From JBAYJM01 sp964350585 (GTDB lineage Bacteria > Patescibacteriota > Patescibacteriia > 2-01-FULL-39-33): a stretch of 37,479 nucleotides of DNA. How positions within the stretch are numbered: position 1 is the stretch's first letter; every line of letters begins with the position of its first letter. The stretch covers positions 1 through 37,479 of the forward strand of contig CAYGKC010000009.1 of assembly GCA_964350585.1 (NCBI GenBank), in the 5' to 3' direction. The notes under the pieces were generated by a model, which saw nothing but the letters and a program-made list of their open reading frames with translations, had not been told where the DNA came from and made no database searches. The translations under genes were made by a program, and so were the position numbers. Positions 13,629 through 21,656 of this stretch are shown in pieces.

Positions 13629-15134
13629 ATGTCTAAATTCTATATAACAACGCCCATATTTTATAGTAATGCTGAGCCTCATATAGGTCATGCATATCCG
13701 ACTATTGCTTCGGATGTTTTGGCGCGTTTTCACCGTTTAAAAGGTGAAGAAGTTTTTTTTCTTACTGGTGTTGATGAACATGGGGCAAAAATTGCAGAAT
13801 CAGCTTTAAAGAACAAGAAAGAACCTCAAGAGTATTGTGATGAAATTGCCGCCAAATACCAATTTATGTGGGATGAGCTTGATATTTCAAATGATTTTTA
13901 TATTAGGACAACATCGCCAAGACACAAGGAAGGTGTGACTGATCTCATTCTTCGTTTAAAGGAAGTGGGTGTGATTTATGAAGGCAAATATAGCGGACTT
14001 TATTGTACTGGTTGTGAGGCTTTTGTTACGGAAAAGGATTTAGTCAATGGAGTTTGTCCCGAACACAACCGTGAGCCGGAGGTAATAGAAGAAAAAAATT
14101 ATTTTTTTAATTTAAAAAAATATTTACCGCAAATAGAAAAAATTATAAATGATAGAACTCTAAACATTGTTCCGGAAATAAGGAGAAAAGAAGTTTTAGG
14201 ATTATTAAAGCAGGAGCTCCCTGATTTTTCCTTATCAAGGCAATCTTTAAAATGGGGTATTCCGCTTTCATGGGATAAGGATCAGGTTGTTTACGTATGG
14301 GTTGACGCTTTAAGCAATTATATTACTGCCTTGGGTTATGGCAGTAAGGATGATTTGAATTTTAGAAAATTTTGGCCGGCAGATTTGCACATCGTTGGCA
14401 AAGAAATAATTAAATTTCATTGCATTTATTGGCCTGCTATGCTTTTGGCAGCAGGCTTGCCTCTTCCTAAAAATATTTTTGCCCATGGCTGGTTCACTGT
14501 CGATGGTCAAAAAATGAGCAAATCAGTCGGGAATGTTATTAATCCTTATGATCTAGTTAAAGAATTCGGATCAGATGCTGCGCGATATTTAATTATCTCA
14601 CAATTTCCCTTTGGGCAAGACGGCGATATTAAATTTGGCAATTTTTCCATCCAATATAATTCTGATTTAGCTAATGGAGTAGGGAATTTAGTAAGTAGAG
14701 TTTTAGCTATGGCAGAAAAATATTTTGCAAGTAAAATTCCAAAAGCTGATGATGAATTAAAAAAGGAAGTTGAAGTTGTTTGGAAAAGTTACATTAAAGC
14801 CATGGACAATTTCTCTGTATCTGATGCAGTTTCTGCTGTGAAAGATTTAGTTTCTCTCTGTGACGGTTATGTGGAAAAAAACAAGCCATGGGAATTGGCT
14901 AAAACTGACAACGTAAAACTGGCAAGAGTTATATATAATCTTTTAGAAGCAATAAGGCACTTGGCTTTGATGCTTTATCCTATAATGCCTGAAACTGCCG
15001 TAAAAATATTTGCCTCACTTGGCGAAGAAGGATTCACGAATTTCTCTTTAAAGGATTTAAGTAAATGGGGAAGGTTGCAACAGGATTTGTCAATAACCAA
15101 ATGCGCGCCCTTATTTCCGAGACTTAACAAATAA
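13629..15134 (+). CDS. metG: Methionyl-tRNA synthetase
   Basis: A 501-residue class I synthetase. HIGH is at residues 18-21 and KMSKS at 295-299. A single zinc knuckle is formed by YCTGCEAF with GVCPEH, as in the short Thermus-type enzymes. The anticodon-binding helical domain fills the rest. The C-terminal tRNA-binding (EMAP-like) appendage found in longer forms is absent, which is normal for about 500-residue enzymes. It charges tRNA-Met for translation initiation and elongation. The start is fixed by the conserved KFYITTPIFYSNAEPHIGH beginning. It leads the operon metG-cvpA-tatD-HIT, with gaps of 1 to 8 bp. Confidence 0.96.
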   Translation: MSKFYITTPIFYSNAEPHIGHAYPTIASDVLARFHRLKGEEVFFLTGVDEHGAKIAESALKNKKEPQEYCDEIAAKYQFMWDELDISNDFYIRTTSPRHKEGVTDLILRLKEVGVIYEGKYSGLYCTGCEAFVTEKDLVNGVCPEHNREPEVIEEKNYFFNLKKYLPQIEKIINDRTLNIVPEIRRKEVLGLLKQELPDFSLSRQSLKWGIPLSWDKDQVVYVWVDALSNYITALGYGSKDDLNFRKFWPADLHIVGKEIIKFHCIYWPAMLLAAGLPLPKNIFAHGWFTVDGQKMSKSVGNVINPYDLVKEFGSDAARYLIISQFPFGQDGDIKFGNFSIQYNSDLANGVGNLVSRVLAMAEKYFASKIPKADDELKKEVEVVWKSYIKAMDNFSVSDAVSAVKDLVSLCDGYVEKNKPWELAKTDNVKLARVIYNLLEAIRHLALMLYPIMPETAVKIFASLGEEGFTNFSLKDLSKWGRLQQDLSITKCAPLFPRLNK

Positions 15135-15142
15135 TTTTCAAT

Positions 15143-15631
15143 ATGTCTTTCGCTATTACCGATATTATTCTAGCGGTTATAGTTTTGGCTTTTGCAATAG
15201 CCGGCTTTTTTGCCGGTTTTATTAAGTCATTAGGCACTATAGTCGCTTTTTTTGCGGGTGCCGTTTTGGCGACCAGTTATTTTGATCAGTTTGGATCATT
15301 GTTGTCGCCAATAATTGGCAATCATATGGTAACCGCCAAAATAGTCGCTTTCTTTCTGATTTTTATTGTTGTAAATCTGGTTGTATTATTTATTTTTTAT
15401 CTTTTGGGAAAAGTATTCAGAATAATTTCTTTTATACCGTTTTTAAGTTCGCTTAATCGTTTAGCCGGCTTGCTATTGGGATTTATAGAAGGAGTTCTTC
15501 TGACCGGATTATTTATTTATATTATGGTTAAGATAATTCCAGATTCTTCCTTTGTGGCAACTTTGGAAAAATCCCAAATTGCTAACTTTCTGGTTGCTGT
15601 TATGGCATTTATTGGCAATTTAATAAATTAA
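15143..15631 (+). CDS. CvpA family membrane protein
   Basis: A 162-residue protein with four hydrophobic segments (about 8-25, 28-45, 63-88 and 108-130), matching CvpA: an early DIILAVIVLAFAIAGFFAGF, and a late GLLLGFIEGVLLTGLFIY. CvpA proteins are inner-membrane proteins linked to colicin V export and envelope stress resistance in enterobacteria; the molecular role is unclear. It lies 8 bp after metG and 4 bp before tatD, so it is part of that operon. Confidence 0.85.
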   Translation: MSFAITDIILAVIVLAFAIAGFFAGFIKSLGTIVAFFAGAVLATSYFDQFGSLLSPIIGNHMVTAKIVAFFLIFIVVNLVVLFIFYLLGKVFRIISFIPFLSSLNRLAGLLLGFIEGVLLTGLFIYIMVKIIPDSSFVATLEKSQIANFLVAVMAFIGNLIN

Positions 15632-15635
15632 GCAT

Positions 15636-16493
15636 ATGATTTTTGACAGTCATGCCCATCTTAATTTTAAGGCTTTTAGCGAAGATATTGCAGAAGTGAT
15701 AAGTAGGTGCCAGAAGAAAAAAATGTTGGTCCTAAATGTTGGCTCACAACTTGTAACATCTCAAAGGGCTGTGGAAATAGCACGAAATAACTCTAACTTT
15801 TTTGCTAGTGTGGGAATTCATCCTATTCATATTTGGGGAGAAAATTTAGACGAGCATGAGCAGGCGGCGAAAAAAGAAATGGGAAAAATGGAGCCGGAAG
15901 AAATGTTTAATGAAATAGCTAAGCTTGCAAAGGATTCTAAGGTTGTCGCAATTGGCGAGACTGGAATTGATTACTTTCATATTGAAAAGGAATTAGAAAC
16001 GGTAAAAAAGCTTCAAAAAAAATTTTTTAAGATGCATTTGGCACTGGCTGAGGAATTAAATAAGCCGTTGGTGCTTCACGCAAGGGCATCCGCAAGTGAA
16101 GATGCTTACTGGGATATTCTTGAAATATTAAAGGAAAAGGAATACCTACCGCTTTCAGAAAAAAAAGGTGTAATTCATTGTTTTGGTTCAAATTTGGAAA
16201 TTGCAAATGAATTTATTTCTTTGGGATTCGCCATTGGTTTTACCGGTATAATTACATTTAAGAAAAAAGCAGAAAATCTTCAAATGGTTGCTAAAAATAT
16301 TCCTCTTGAAAATATTTTGATTGAAACTGACAGTCCTTATCTTGCTCCGGAGCCATACCGGGGAAAAAGGAATGAACCTATTTATGTCGAAGAAGTGGCA
16401 AAAAAAATTTCTGAGCTTAAGGGTGTACCGATAGGGCAAGTGATAGAAGGAACAACGAATAACGCAAAAGAAATATTTAAAATAATAATTTAA
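15636..16493 (+). CDS. tatD: TatD family metal-dependent hydrolase (DNase)
   Basis: A 285-residue TIM-barrel amidohydrolase of the TatD family. Metal ligands are visible in order: FDSHAHLNF (H-x-H after strand 1), GIHPIHIWGE, a conserved GETGIDYFH (Glu), LHARAS (His), VIHCFG (His) and IETDSPYLAPEPYRGKRNEP (Asp and the family signature). The family has 3'-5' DNase activity on single-stranded DNA. There is a small insertion around residues 70-95 (the DEHEQAAKKEMGKM region) relative to short family members. It is followed by the HIT gene after one base. Confidence 0.92.
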   Translation: MIFDSHAHLNFKAFSEDIAEVISRCQKKKMLVLNVGSQLVTSQRAVEIARNNSNFFASVGIHPIHIWGENLDEHEQAAKKEMGKMEPEEMFNEIAKLAKDSKVVAIGETGIDYFHIEKELETVKKLQKKFFKMHLALAEELNKPLVLHARASASEDAYWDILEILKEKEYLPLSEKKGVIHCFGSNLEIANEFISLGFAIGFTGIITFKKKAENLQMVAKNIPLENILIETDSPYLAPEPYRGKRNEPIYVEEVAKKISELKGVPIGQVIEGTTNNAKEIFKIII

Positions 16494-16494
16494 T

Positions 16495-16911
16495 ATGGAA
16501 AATTGCATTTTTTGTAAAATTGTTAGTGGCGAGATTCCCAGTTATAAAATTTACGAAGATGATGAAGTTATTGCATTTTTGGATGTTGCGCCAGTAAACT
16601 CCGGTCATGTATTGGTGGTGCCAAAATCGCATTATAAAAATCTATTAGATATTCCTCAGGATTTAGTTTGTCAAGTTATTGCAGTTGTTAAGAAATTAGC
16701 ACCGTCTATTTTGGAAGGAGTGGGAGCAAAAGATTTTAATTTACATTTGAATAACGGAAATATTGCCGGTCAAACTGTGGAGCACTTTCATTGGCATATT
16801 ATTCCTCGCTTCCCAGACGACGGCAAAGAGCTTTGGCATGGCAATAAATATAAAGAGGGTGAGGCACAGCAGTTAATGGATAAAATTAAGAGTAATTTAA
16901 ACGGCTATTGA
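16495..16911 (+). CDS. HIT family nucleotide hydrolase (HinT-like)
   Basis: A 138-residue HIT protein with the histidine triad HFHWHIIPRF, a zinc-ligand-like CIFCKIVSGEIP start and YEDDEVIAFLDVAPVNSGHVLVVPK in the middle. The family hydrolyses adenosine phosphoramidates and dinucleoside polyphosphates; the exact substrate cannot be read from sequence. It starts one base after the tatD stop and ends the operon. Its own stop codon TGA overlaps the -35 box of an orphan promoter at 16908. Confidence 0.93.
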   Translation: MENCIFCKIVSGEIPSYKIYEDDEVIAFLDVAPVNSGHVLVVPKSHYKNLLDIPQDLVCQVIAVVKKLAPSILEGVGAKDFNLHLNNGNIAGQTVEHFHWHIIPRFPDDGKELWHGNKYKEGEAQQLMDKIKSNLNGY

Positions 16912-16936
16912 CAAAAATATAAAAATGTGTTATAAT
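16908..16936 (+). promoter_or_regulatory. Perfect sigma-70 consensus promoter with no gene behind it
   Basis: TTGACA (16908-16913), exactly 17 bp, TATAAT (16931-16936), which is a full consensus. The predicted start near 16943 is only about 6 bp before a terminator hairpin, and the next gene is on the opposite strand. It would make either a roughly 30-nt RNA or an antisense transcript of the PEGA gene. Confidence 0.65.
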
Positions 16937-16948
16937 TATAGAATAACT

Positions 16949-16975
16949 AAAAAAGAGCGTTAAGCGCTCTTTTTT
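16949..16975. terminator. Bidirectional terminator between convergent genes
   Basis: AAAAAAGAGCG pairs perfectly with CGCTCTTTTTT over a 5-base loop. It can end the metG operon on the plus strand and the murA-PEGA operon on the minus strand. Confidence 0.9.
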
Positions 16976-16985
16976 ATTTAAACGG

Positions 16986-18284
16986 TTATCTTAAGTTCAT
17001 TTTGTAAATAGCTTTTTGTCCTTCCCACGTTCCTGAAAAATAGATATCTTTGCCGTTTCTGGTAGTTTCTAAAAAGTCAGCTTCAATATCTGATCCAAGA
17101 GTAGTGACATTACGTAACTCACGATCATCAATTTCAATTATGTCTATTTTATTTCCATAAGCAAATATTATATGCCTGCCAAGTGGGTGCCATAGGGCTT
17201 TCTTTATGGGCTGACTTAATCTGGTAATTATCTTGCTTTCAGCTTTATTAATGTTATAGAGCGATATTTCAAAGTCACTATAGTAAAGGAAAAGTTCGGA
17301 GTTAATCCAGTCAATTTTTTTGGCGTTTATTTCAACTGTTTTTTTATTGCCATTTTTATCTATAATGGCGATTGCCGAGCCGTTGGAAAGAATAATATTA
17401 TTGCCTTGTTCTTTTAAAAAATTGTAATTATTATTTTCGACCTGTCCTATCGGTTTTGTGTTTGTTTGCGATTCTTGCTTTTTAAAAACTAGTTTATCCT
17501 TAAGGTAATAAAAGTCTGATCCTGATATAAAAAAGTCATCTACTGTATCATTTGAAATGGCTTGCTTAGCTCCGCTGATCGGATCAATCTTCCATATACT
17601 TTTTTCACTTAAACCTAATAAATAAGAATCCGTATTAGTGGGCCATTTAATAAGTGAGTAGTCGCTTAATGTTAAAGGTTTACTGTTTTCATTTTCAGAG
17701 GAACTATAAACTGCAAAATATTTTTTACCGTTATTTGTGTATTCAACAATAAATTTTTTACCTTCCGACACAATTATTTTATGCGCTTCACCATTTAAAT
17801 TACCTAAATGCTTAAAAGAGCCGTCATCTAAAGTAAGCGAATAAATATAGTTTTCATTATTAACGAAAATTACTTTCTGTTTGTCGCTTGATAAGGTCCA
17901 TAATTTTGCCTCAGAAGAATTAATGATTGTGGGCTTGGTATTTAGCCAAAGAATTATTTTTTCGGCAAAAGTTGTTGTATTTTCATAGACAGGAAGTTTT
18001 TTGCTCCAAGAATGATAGCCCTCTTTTTGAATTTTGATCTCATAGTCTCCCGGAAGAATATTTTTTATTTCGGCAGGTGTTGATTTTAATTCGTAAAATT
18101 TATCGTTTAAAAATATTTGAGCCTTGCGTGGGGCAGTACTGACTATTATTATGCCGGTTTTTTGAACCCTGCCTTTTTGTATGTTATATCTGAACCCTGC
18201 AGTATAAAGAAGAATGAGAGGAGTTGTGATTAAAAATATAAAAAGAAAAACAAAGTAAATTACCCATCTTGATTTTATTTTCAT
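16986..18284 (-). CDS. PEGA-domain membrane protein with a predicted beta-propeller
   Basis: A 432-residue protein with an N-terminal membrane anchor (about 8-30) and then a PEGA domain (about 45-110): IIIVSTAPRKAQIFLND, the STPAEIKNILPGDYEIKI core that gives the domain its name, and KEGYHSWSKKLPV. The remaining 310 residues are short beta repeats (KLWTLSSDKQKVIFVNNE, WHPLGRHIIFAYGNKIDII and others), consistent with a Tol-like or WD40-like propeller. PEGA domains are thought to bind the cell surface. This architecture is common in Parcubacteria; the function is unknown. It lies 1 bp after murA, so it is co-transcribed with it. Confidence 0.8.
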   Translation of the reverse strand: MKIKSRWVIYFVFLFIFLITTPLILLYTAGFRYNIQKGRVQKTGIIIVSTAPRKAQIFLNDKFYELKSTPAEIKNILPGDYEIKIQKEGYHSWSKKLPVYENTTTFAEKIILWLNTKPTIINSSEAKLWTLSSDKQKVIFVNNENYIYSLTLDDGSFKHLGNLNGEAHKIIVSEGKKFIVEYTNNGKKYFAVYSSSENENSKPLTLSDYSLIKWPTNTDSYLLGLSEKSIWKIDPISGAKQAISNDTVDDFFISGSDFYYLKDKLVFKKQESQTNTKPIGQVENNNYNFLKEQGNNIILSNGSAIAIIDKNGNKKTVEINAKKIDWINSELFLYYSDFEISLYNINKAESKIITRLSQPIKKALWHPLGRHIIFAYGNKIDIIEIDDRELRNVTTLGSDIEADFLETTRNGKDIYFSGTWEGQKAIYKMNLR

Positions 18285-18285
18285 A

Positions 18286-19539
18286 CTATTGAGATAACTT
18301 TTCTATTTTTGCGCCAAGAGCTTGTAACCTTGGAACGATGTTTTCATAGCCCCTTTCTATTTGGTAGATGTTTTCAATTGTTGTTTCCCCTTTGGCAACG
18401 AGTCCGGCAAGGACTAATGAAATTCCAGCTCTTAAATCAGGGCTTTCTAATTTGCTTCCGTAAAGCTCTGTCGGCCCATAAACAATTATTCTATGCGGAT
18501 CGCACATGATTATTTGCGCTCCCATTTGTGTTAATTTATCGGTATAAAAAAGTCTGCCTTCATATATTGTTTCATGTACTAAACTAAGACCTTGGGCTTG
18601 CGTCATTAAAACAGTAAATGGTGCCTGTAAATCGGTGGGAAAGCCGGGATATTCATGCGTTCTTATTTCGGTACCTTTTAGTTCACTGGGTCTGGTTGCT
18701 ACATAGTCCTTTCCAATCTCTAAATCAGCGCCGGCTTTATAAAGTGTTGAAATAAATGTCTCAAGATGTTTTGGGTTGCAGTTTTTTACTTTTATTCTGC
18801 TTCCGGTTATTAGACCCATTATAATAAATGATCCGGCTTCGATTCTGTCAGGGATAATATCGCAAGTACCGCCATTTATGCATTCTACGCCTTCAATTAC
18901 AATTTCTGGAGTGCCTGCACCTTCTATTTTAGCTCCGCAAGAATTTAAAAATTCTGCAAGTGCGGTTATTTCAGGTTCCATAGCCGCATTTACAATGGTG
19001 GTTTTTCCTTTGGCTAGACAAGCAGTCATCATTAAGCTTTCTGTAGCAGTAACCATTACCCAGGGCATGACTATTTTTGTGCCTACTAATCCTTTGGTTG
19101 TAAGTTTATAATCATTTTTTTGAATAGTTATTTTGGCCCCTAGTGCCTCAAGTCCGTTTAAAAACATATCTATCGGCCTTTTGCCAATGACACAACCTCC
19201 TGGATGAGGAAGGCTCACTAGTCCATGCCTGGCCAAAAGCGGACCCGCAAACATGATTGAAGCCCTTAGTTTTCTTACTAGGTTCGAATCAGGTTCTTTA
19301 TTGTTTAGTTGCTTGCAGTTTACTTTCAGAGTTGAATCTTGCCAGCTGATCTTTGCGCCGATGCTTTCGAGTATTTCATTCATTCGTAAAACATCCTCGA
19401 TTCGGGGAGCGTTATTCATTACTATTTCCCCATTAGTTAGCGCGCATGCGGCTAAAACTTTAAGAGCTTGGTTCTTGGCTCCGGCCACTTTAATTTCACC
19501 TTTTAGTTTGCCCCCGCCAATTATTGAATATTTGTCCAT
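18286..19539 (-). CDS. murA: UDP-N-acetylglucosamine 1-carboxyvinyltransferase
   Basis: A 417-residue enzyme of the EPSP synthase fold. It transfers enolpyruvate from PEP to UDP-GlcNAc, the first committed step of peptidoglycan synthesis. Visible landmarks are GGGKLKGEIKVAGAKNQAL at the start (Lys and Asn of the substrate site), LRASIMFAGPLL, PHPGGCVIGKRPIDMF with catalytic Cys at about 116 (the fosfomycin-sensitive cysteine, not replaced by Asp), and PDRIEAGSF and FPTDLQAPF. It shows the lineage retains peptidoglycan synthesis. A divergent promoter faces the protease gene. Confidence 0.97.
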   Translation of the reverse strand: MDKYSIIGGGKLKGEIKVAGAKNQALKVLAACALTNGEIVMNNAPRIEDVLRMNEILESIGAKISWQDSTLKVNCKQLNNKEPDSNLVRKLRASIMFAGPLLARHGLVSLPHPGGCVIGKRPIDMFLNGLEALGAKITIQKNDYKLTTKGLVGTKIVMPWVMVTATESLMMTACLAKGKTTIVNAAMEPEITALAEFLNSCGAKIEGAGTPEIVIEGVECINGGTCDIIPDRIEAGSFIIMGLITGSRIKVKNCNPKHLETFISTLYKAGADLEIGKDYVATRPSELKGTEIRTHEYPGFPTDLQAPFTVLMTQAQGLSLVHETIYEGRLFYTDKLTQMGAQIIMCDPHRIIVYGPTELYGSKLESPDLRAGISLVLAGLVAKGETTIENIYQIERGYENIVPRLQALGAKIEKLSQ

Positions 19540-19628
19540 TTATTTAGTTAATATTTACTAAAAAATTTAATGCTATTCTAATTATTAGAATTAGCTTTAA
19601 ATATAATTATTTACTTAGCTTATATTGA

Positions 19629-19658
19629 ATTATACCCTTTAATTGCCCTTTTAGTCAA
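19629..19658 (-). promoter_or_regulatory. murA promoter
   Basis: On the minus strand, TTGACT (19653-19658), 18 bp spacer, TATAAT (19629-19634). It gives a leader of about 80 nt before the ATG at 19539. Its -35 abuts that of the divergent promoter. Confidence 0.75.
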
Positions 19659-19659
19659 T

Positions 19660-19689
19660 TTGGACACGAAAAAAATTTTTTGATATAAT
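19660..19689 (+). promoter_or_regulatory. Promoter of the S41 protease-rplI genes
   Basis: TTGGAC (19660-19665), 18 bp spacer, TATAAT (19684-19689). Only one base separates its -35 from that of the divergent murA promoter. A TAGGAG site at 19705-19710 lies about 23 bp from the ATG at 19734, too far for normal use. Confidence 0.6.
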
Positions 19690-19733
19690 CAGAGCATATT
19701 AGTTTAGGAGTGGATAATTCATAATATTTTTAG

Positions 19734-21086
19734 ATGTTAAATAGCGACGTTAGAAATATAGAAACTGTTTACACTCAGTCTGTCAATTTAAATTTGAATA
19801 AAACAAAAAAAATGCTAAATATAAACTGGGGATTAAAAACAAAAATCTCTATCTGGCTGATAATTCTGATAGTCATTTGCGCTTTTGGCACAGGTGTGCT
19901 TGCAGGAGGAGCGAATTTTTTCTCACCAGAAAATGATAAAGATGTAATAAAAGGCGCCATAATAAGCACAAGTACGAGTGTTACATCTACGGGCATTATT
20001 TTAAACAGTGAAGGAAAAGTTCCGGATTATTTGACCAAGGATGTAGATTTTAAACTATTTTGGGAAGTTTGGAATATTCTAAAGGCAAATTATTATGTAA
20101 AAGACGTTCCCGATACTCAGATATTTTATGGCGCGCTTGCAGGTATGGTCCAGTCCTTAAATGATTCCTATTCGGTGTTTATGACTCCGCAAGACAATAC
20201 TGCCTTCCAACTTGATTTGCAAGGAAATTTTGAAGGTGTAGGAGCAGAAATAGCCCTCAAAAATAACTTAATCACTGTAGTTAGTCCCTTGGCTGATAGC
20301 CCCGCTATAAAATCTGGACTTAAGCCTAATGACGTAATTATGGAAATTAACGGTACAAGCACGCAAGGCATGAGAGTGGATCAGGCGGTAAGTTTGATTA
20401 GAGGTCCAAAAGGCACTCAGGTGACCTTAACCATATTTAGGGAAGGTTTGCAGGAACCTCTTAAAATTACGGTCACGCGCGAGAACATAGTTGTTAAAAG
20501 TTTAACTATGGAATTTAAAGGGGATCTTGCTTATATTAAAGTAAGACAGTTTAACGACGATACAATTCCATTTCTGGAACAGTCAATTAATCAAATTAAT
20601 AGTAGGAACACCAAGGGGATAATTTTAGATTTAAGAAATAATCCTGGCGGATATTTGCAGACAGCGGTAGATATGGTGGGAGAATGGGTAGGTAATAAAA
20701 TTGCGGTTTTAGAGAGGCACAGTAACGGAACTGAAATAAAGCATCTGTCTACTTTTTCAGAAAAGTTGTCTCATTTGCCGACAGTGATATTAATTGATGG
20801 TGGGAGCGCTTCAGCTTCTGAAATTGTAGCAGGGGCATTGCAAGACTATGAAAAGGCGACTCTTATTGGTGAAAAAACTTTCGGTAAAGGATCAGTACAA
20901 GATCTAATAGGATTAAGTAATGGTTCTGCTGTAAAAATAACTGTAGCTAAGTGGTTTACTCCCAAAGGCAGATCAATTGATCAGGAAGGCATCCAACCGG
21001 ATATTAGTGTTGAACTTACTGATGAAGATTTTAATAACAATAAAGATCCGCAATTAGATAAAGCAATAGAATTTTTAAATCGATAA
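19734..21086 (+). CDS. S41 family C-terminal processing peptidase (CtpA-like)
   Basis: A 450-residue secreted protease. A membrane segment (about 35-58) anchors the N-terminus. A PDZ domain lies at about 160-245 (LQGNFEGVGAEI, the SGLKPNDVIMEINGT core) and the catalytic domain at about 250-420. The serine-lysine dyad is S360 in GGSASASEI and K385 in GEKTFGKGS. Such enzymes trim C-termini of envelope proteins. The start is uncertain: the first 26 residues before the second Met (codon 27, LNINWG) are polar and weakly conserved in style. It shares the operon with rplI, 3 bp away. Confidence 0.94.
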   Translation: MLNSDVRNIETVYTQSVNLNLNKTKKMLNINWGLKTKISIWLIILIVICAFGTGVLAGGANFFSPENDKDVIKGAIISTSTSVTSTGIILNSEGKVPDYLTKDVDFKLFWEVWNILKANYYVKDVPDTQIFYGALAGMVQSLNDSYSVFMTPQDNTAFQLDLQGNFEGVGAEIALKNNLITVVSPLADSPAIKSGLKPNDVIMEINGTSTQGMRVDQAVSLIRGPKGTQVTLTIFREGLQEPLKITVTRENIVVKSLTMEFKGDLAYIKVRQFNDDTIPFLEQSINQINSRNTKGIILDLRNNPGGYLQTAVDMVGEWVGNKIAVLERHSNGTEIKHLSTFSEKLSHLPTVILIDGGSASASEIVAGALQDYEKATLIGEKTFGKGSVQDLIGLSNGSAVKITVAKWFTPKGRSIDQEGIQPDISVELTDEDFNNNKDPQLDKAIEFLNR

Positions 21087-21089
21087 AAT

Positions 21090-21533
21090 ATGCAAGTAGT
21101 ATTAATTAAAGATGTTCAAGGTTTAGGAAAGGCAGGAGATTTAAAAAATGTATCAGACGGTTATGCCAAGAATTATTTACTGGCGAGAAAATTAGCCGCT
21201 AAAGCTGATTCGAAAAATTTAGAGCTGTTAAAAGGCAATAAAATTCAAAAAGAACAAAAGAATAAAAAGGAAGCTTTAGAAGCACTGAAACTAGCAAAAA
21301 AACTTAAGGGTATTATTTTACGGATAAATGGCAAAACAAATGAATCTGGCACACTTTATGCTGCAATCGGAGAAGAAGCAGTTGCAGAAGCGCTAAAAAA
21401 AGAAGGTTTTATAGTCGATAAAAAAATGATCGAACTCCATGAGCATATAAAAAACGTTGGGAAATTTATGGCAAATATAAATTTGCATGGTGGCTTAAAA
21501 GCTCAGATTAATATAGAAGTTACTTCTAAGTAG
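21090..21533 (+). CDS. rplI: 50S ribosomal protein L9
   Basis: A 147-residue protein with the L9 N-terminal domain (MQVVLIKDVQGLGKAGDLK, then VSDGYAKNYLLARKLA), a long connecting helix (about 48-75) and the C-terminal RNA-binding domain ending GLKAQINIEV. It binds 23S rRNA near the L1 stalk. Some CPR lineages (Microgenomates, WWE3) are known to lack L9, so its presence here narrows the group. It begins 3 bp after the protease gene. Confidence 0.97.
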   Translation: MQVVLIKDVQGLGKAGDLKNVSDGYAKNYLLARKLAAKADSKNLELLKGNKIQKEQKNKKEALEALKLAKKLKGIILRINGKTNESGTLYAAIGEEAVAEALKKEGFIVDKKMIELHEHIKNVGKFMANINLHGGLKAQINIEVTSK

Positions 21534-21559
21534 TAAGTACTGCATTTTAAAAAAAAGAG

Positions 21560-21588
21560 AATAGAGAAGAAATGTCTCTATTTTTTCT
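21560..21588 (+). terminator. Intrinsic terminator after rplI
   Basis: AATAGAGA pairs with TCTCTATT over a 7-base loop and is followed by a T-rich tract, 26 bp after the stop at 21533. Confidence 0.75.
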
Positions 21589-21656
21589 TTTATAAAAATT
21601 AAAAAATTAAATATGCTAATTTGGTTTACCAGCATTAGCTATGGAAGGTGACAATT

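Noticed and set aside
21648..21656. GTG start for pyrG
   Set aside because: It overlaps the GGAAGGTGA ribosome site that serves ATG 21657.
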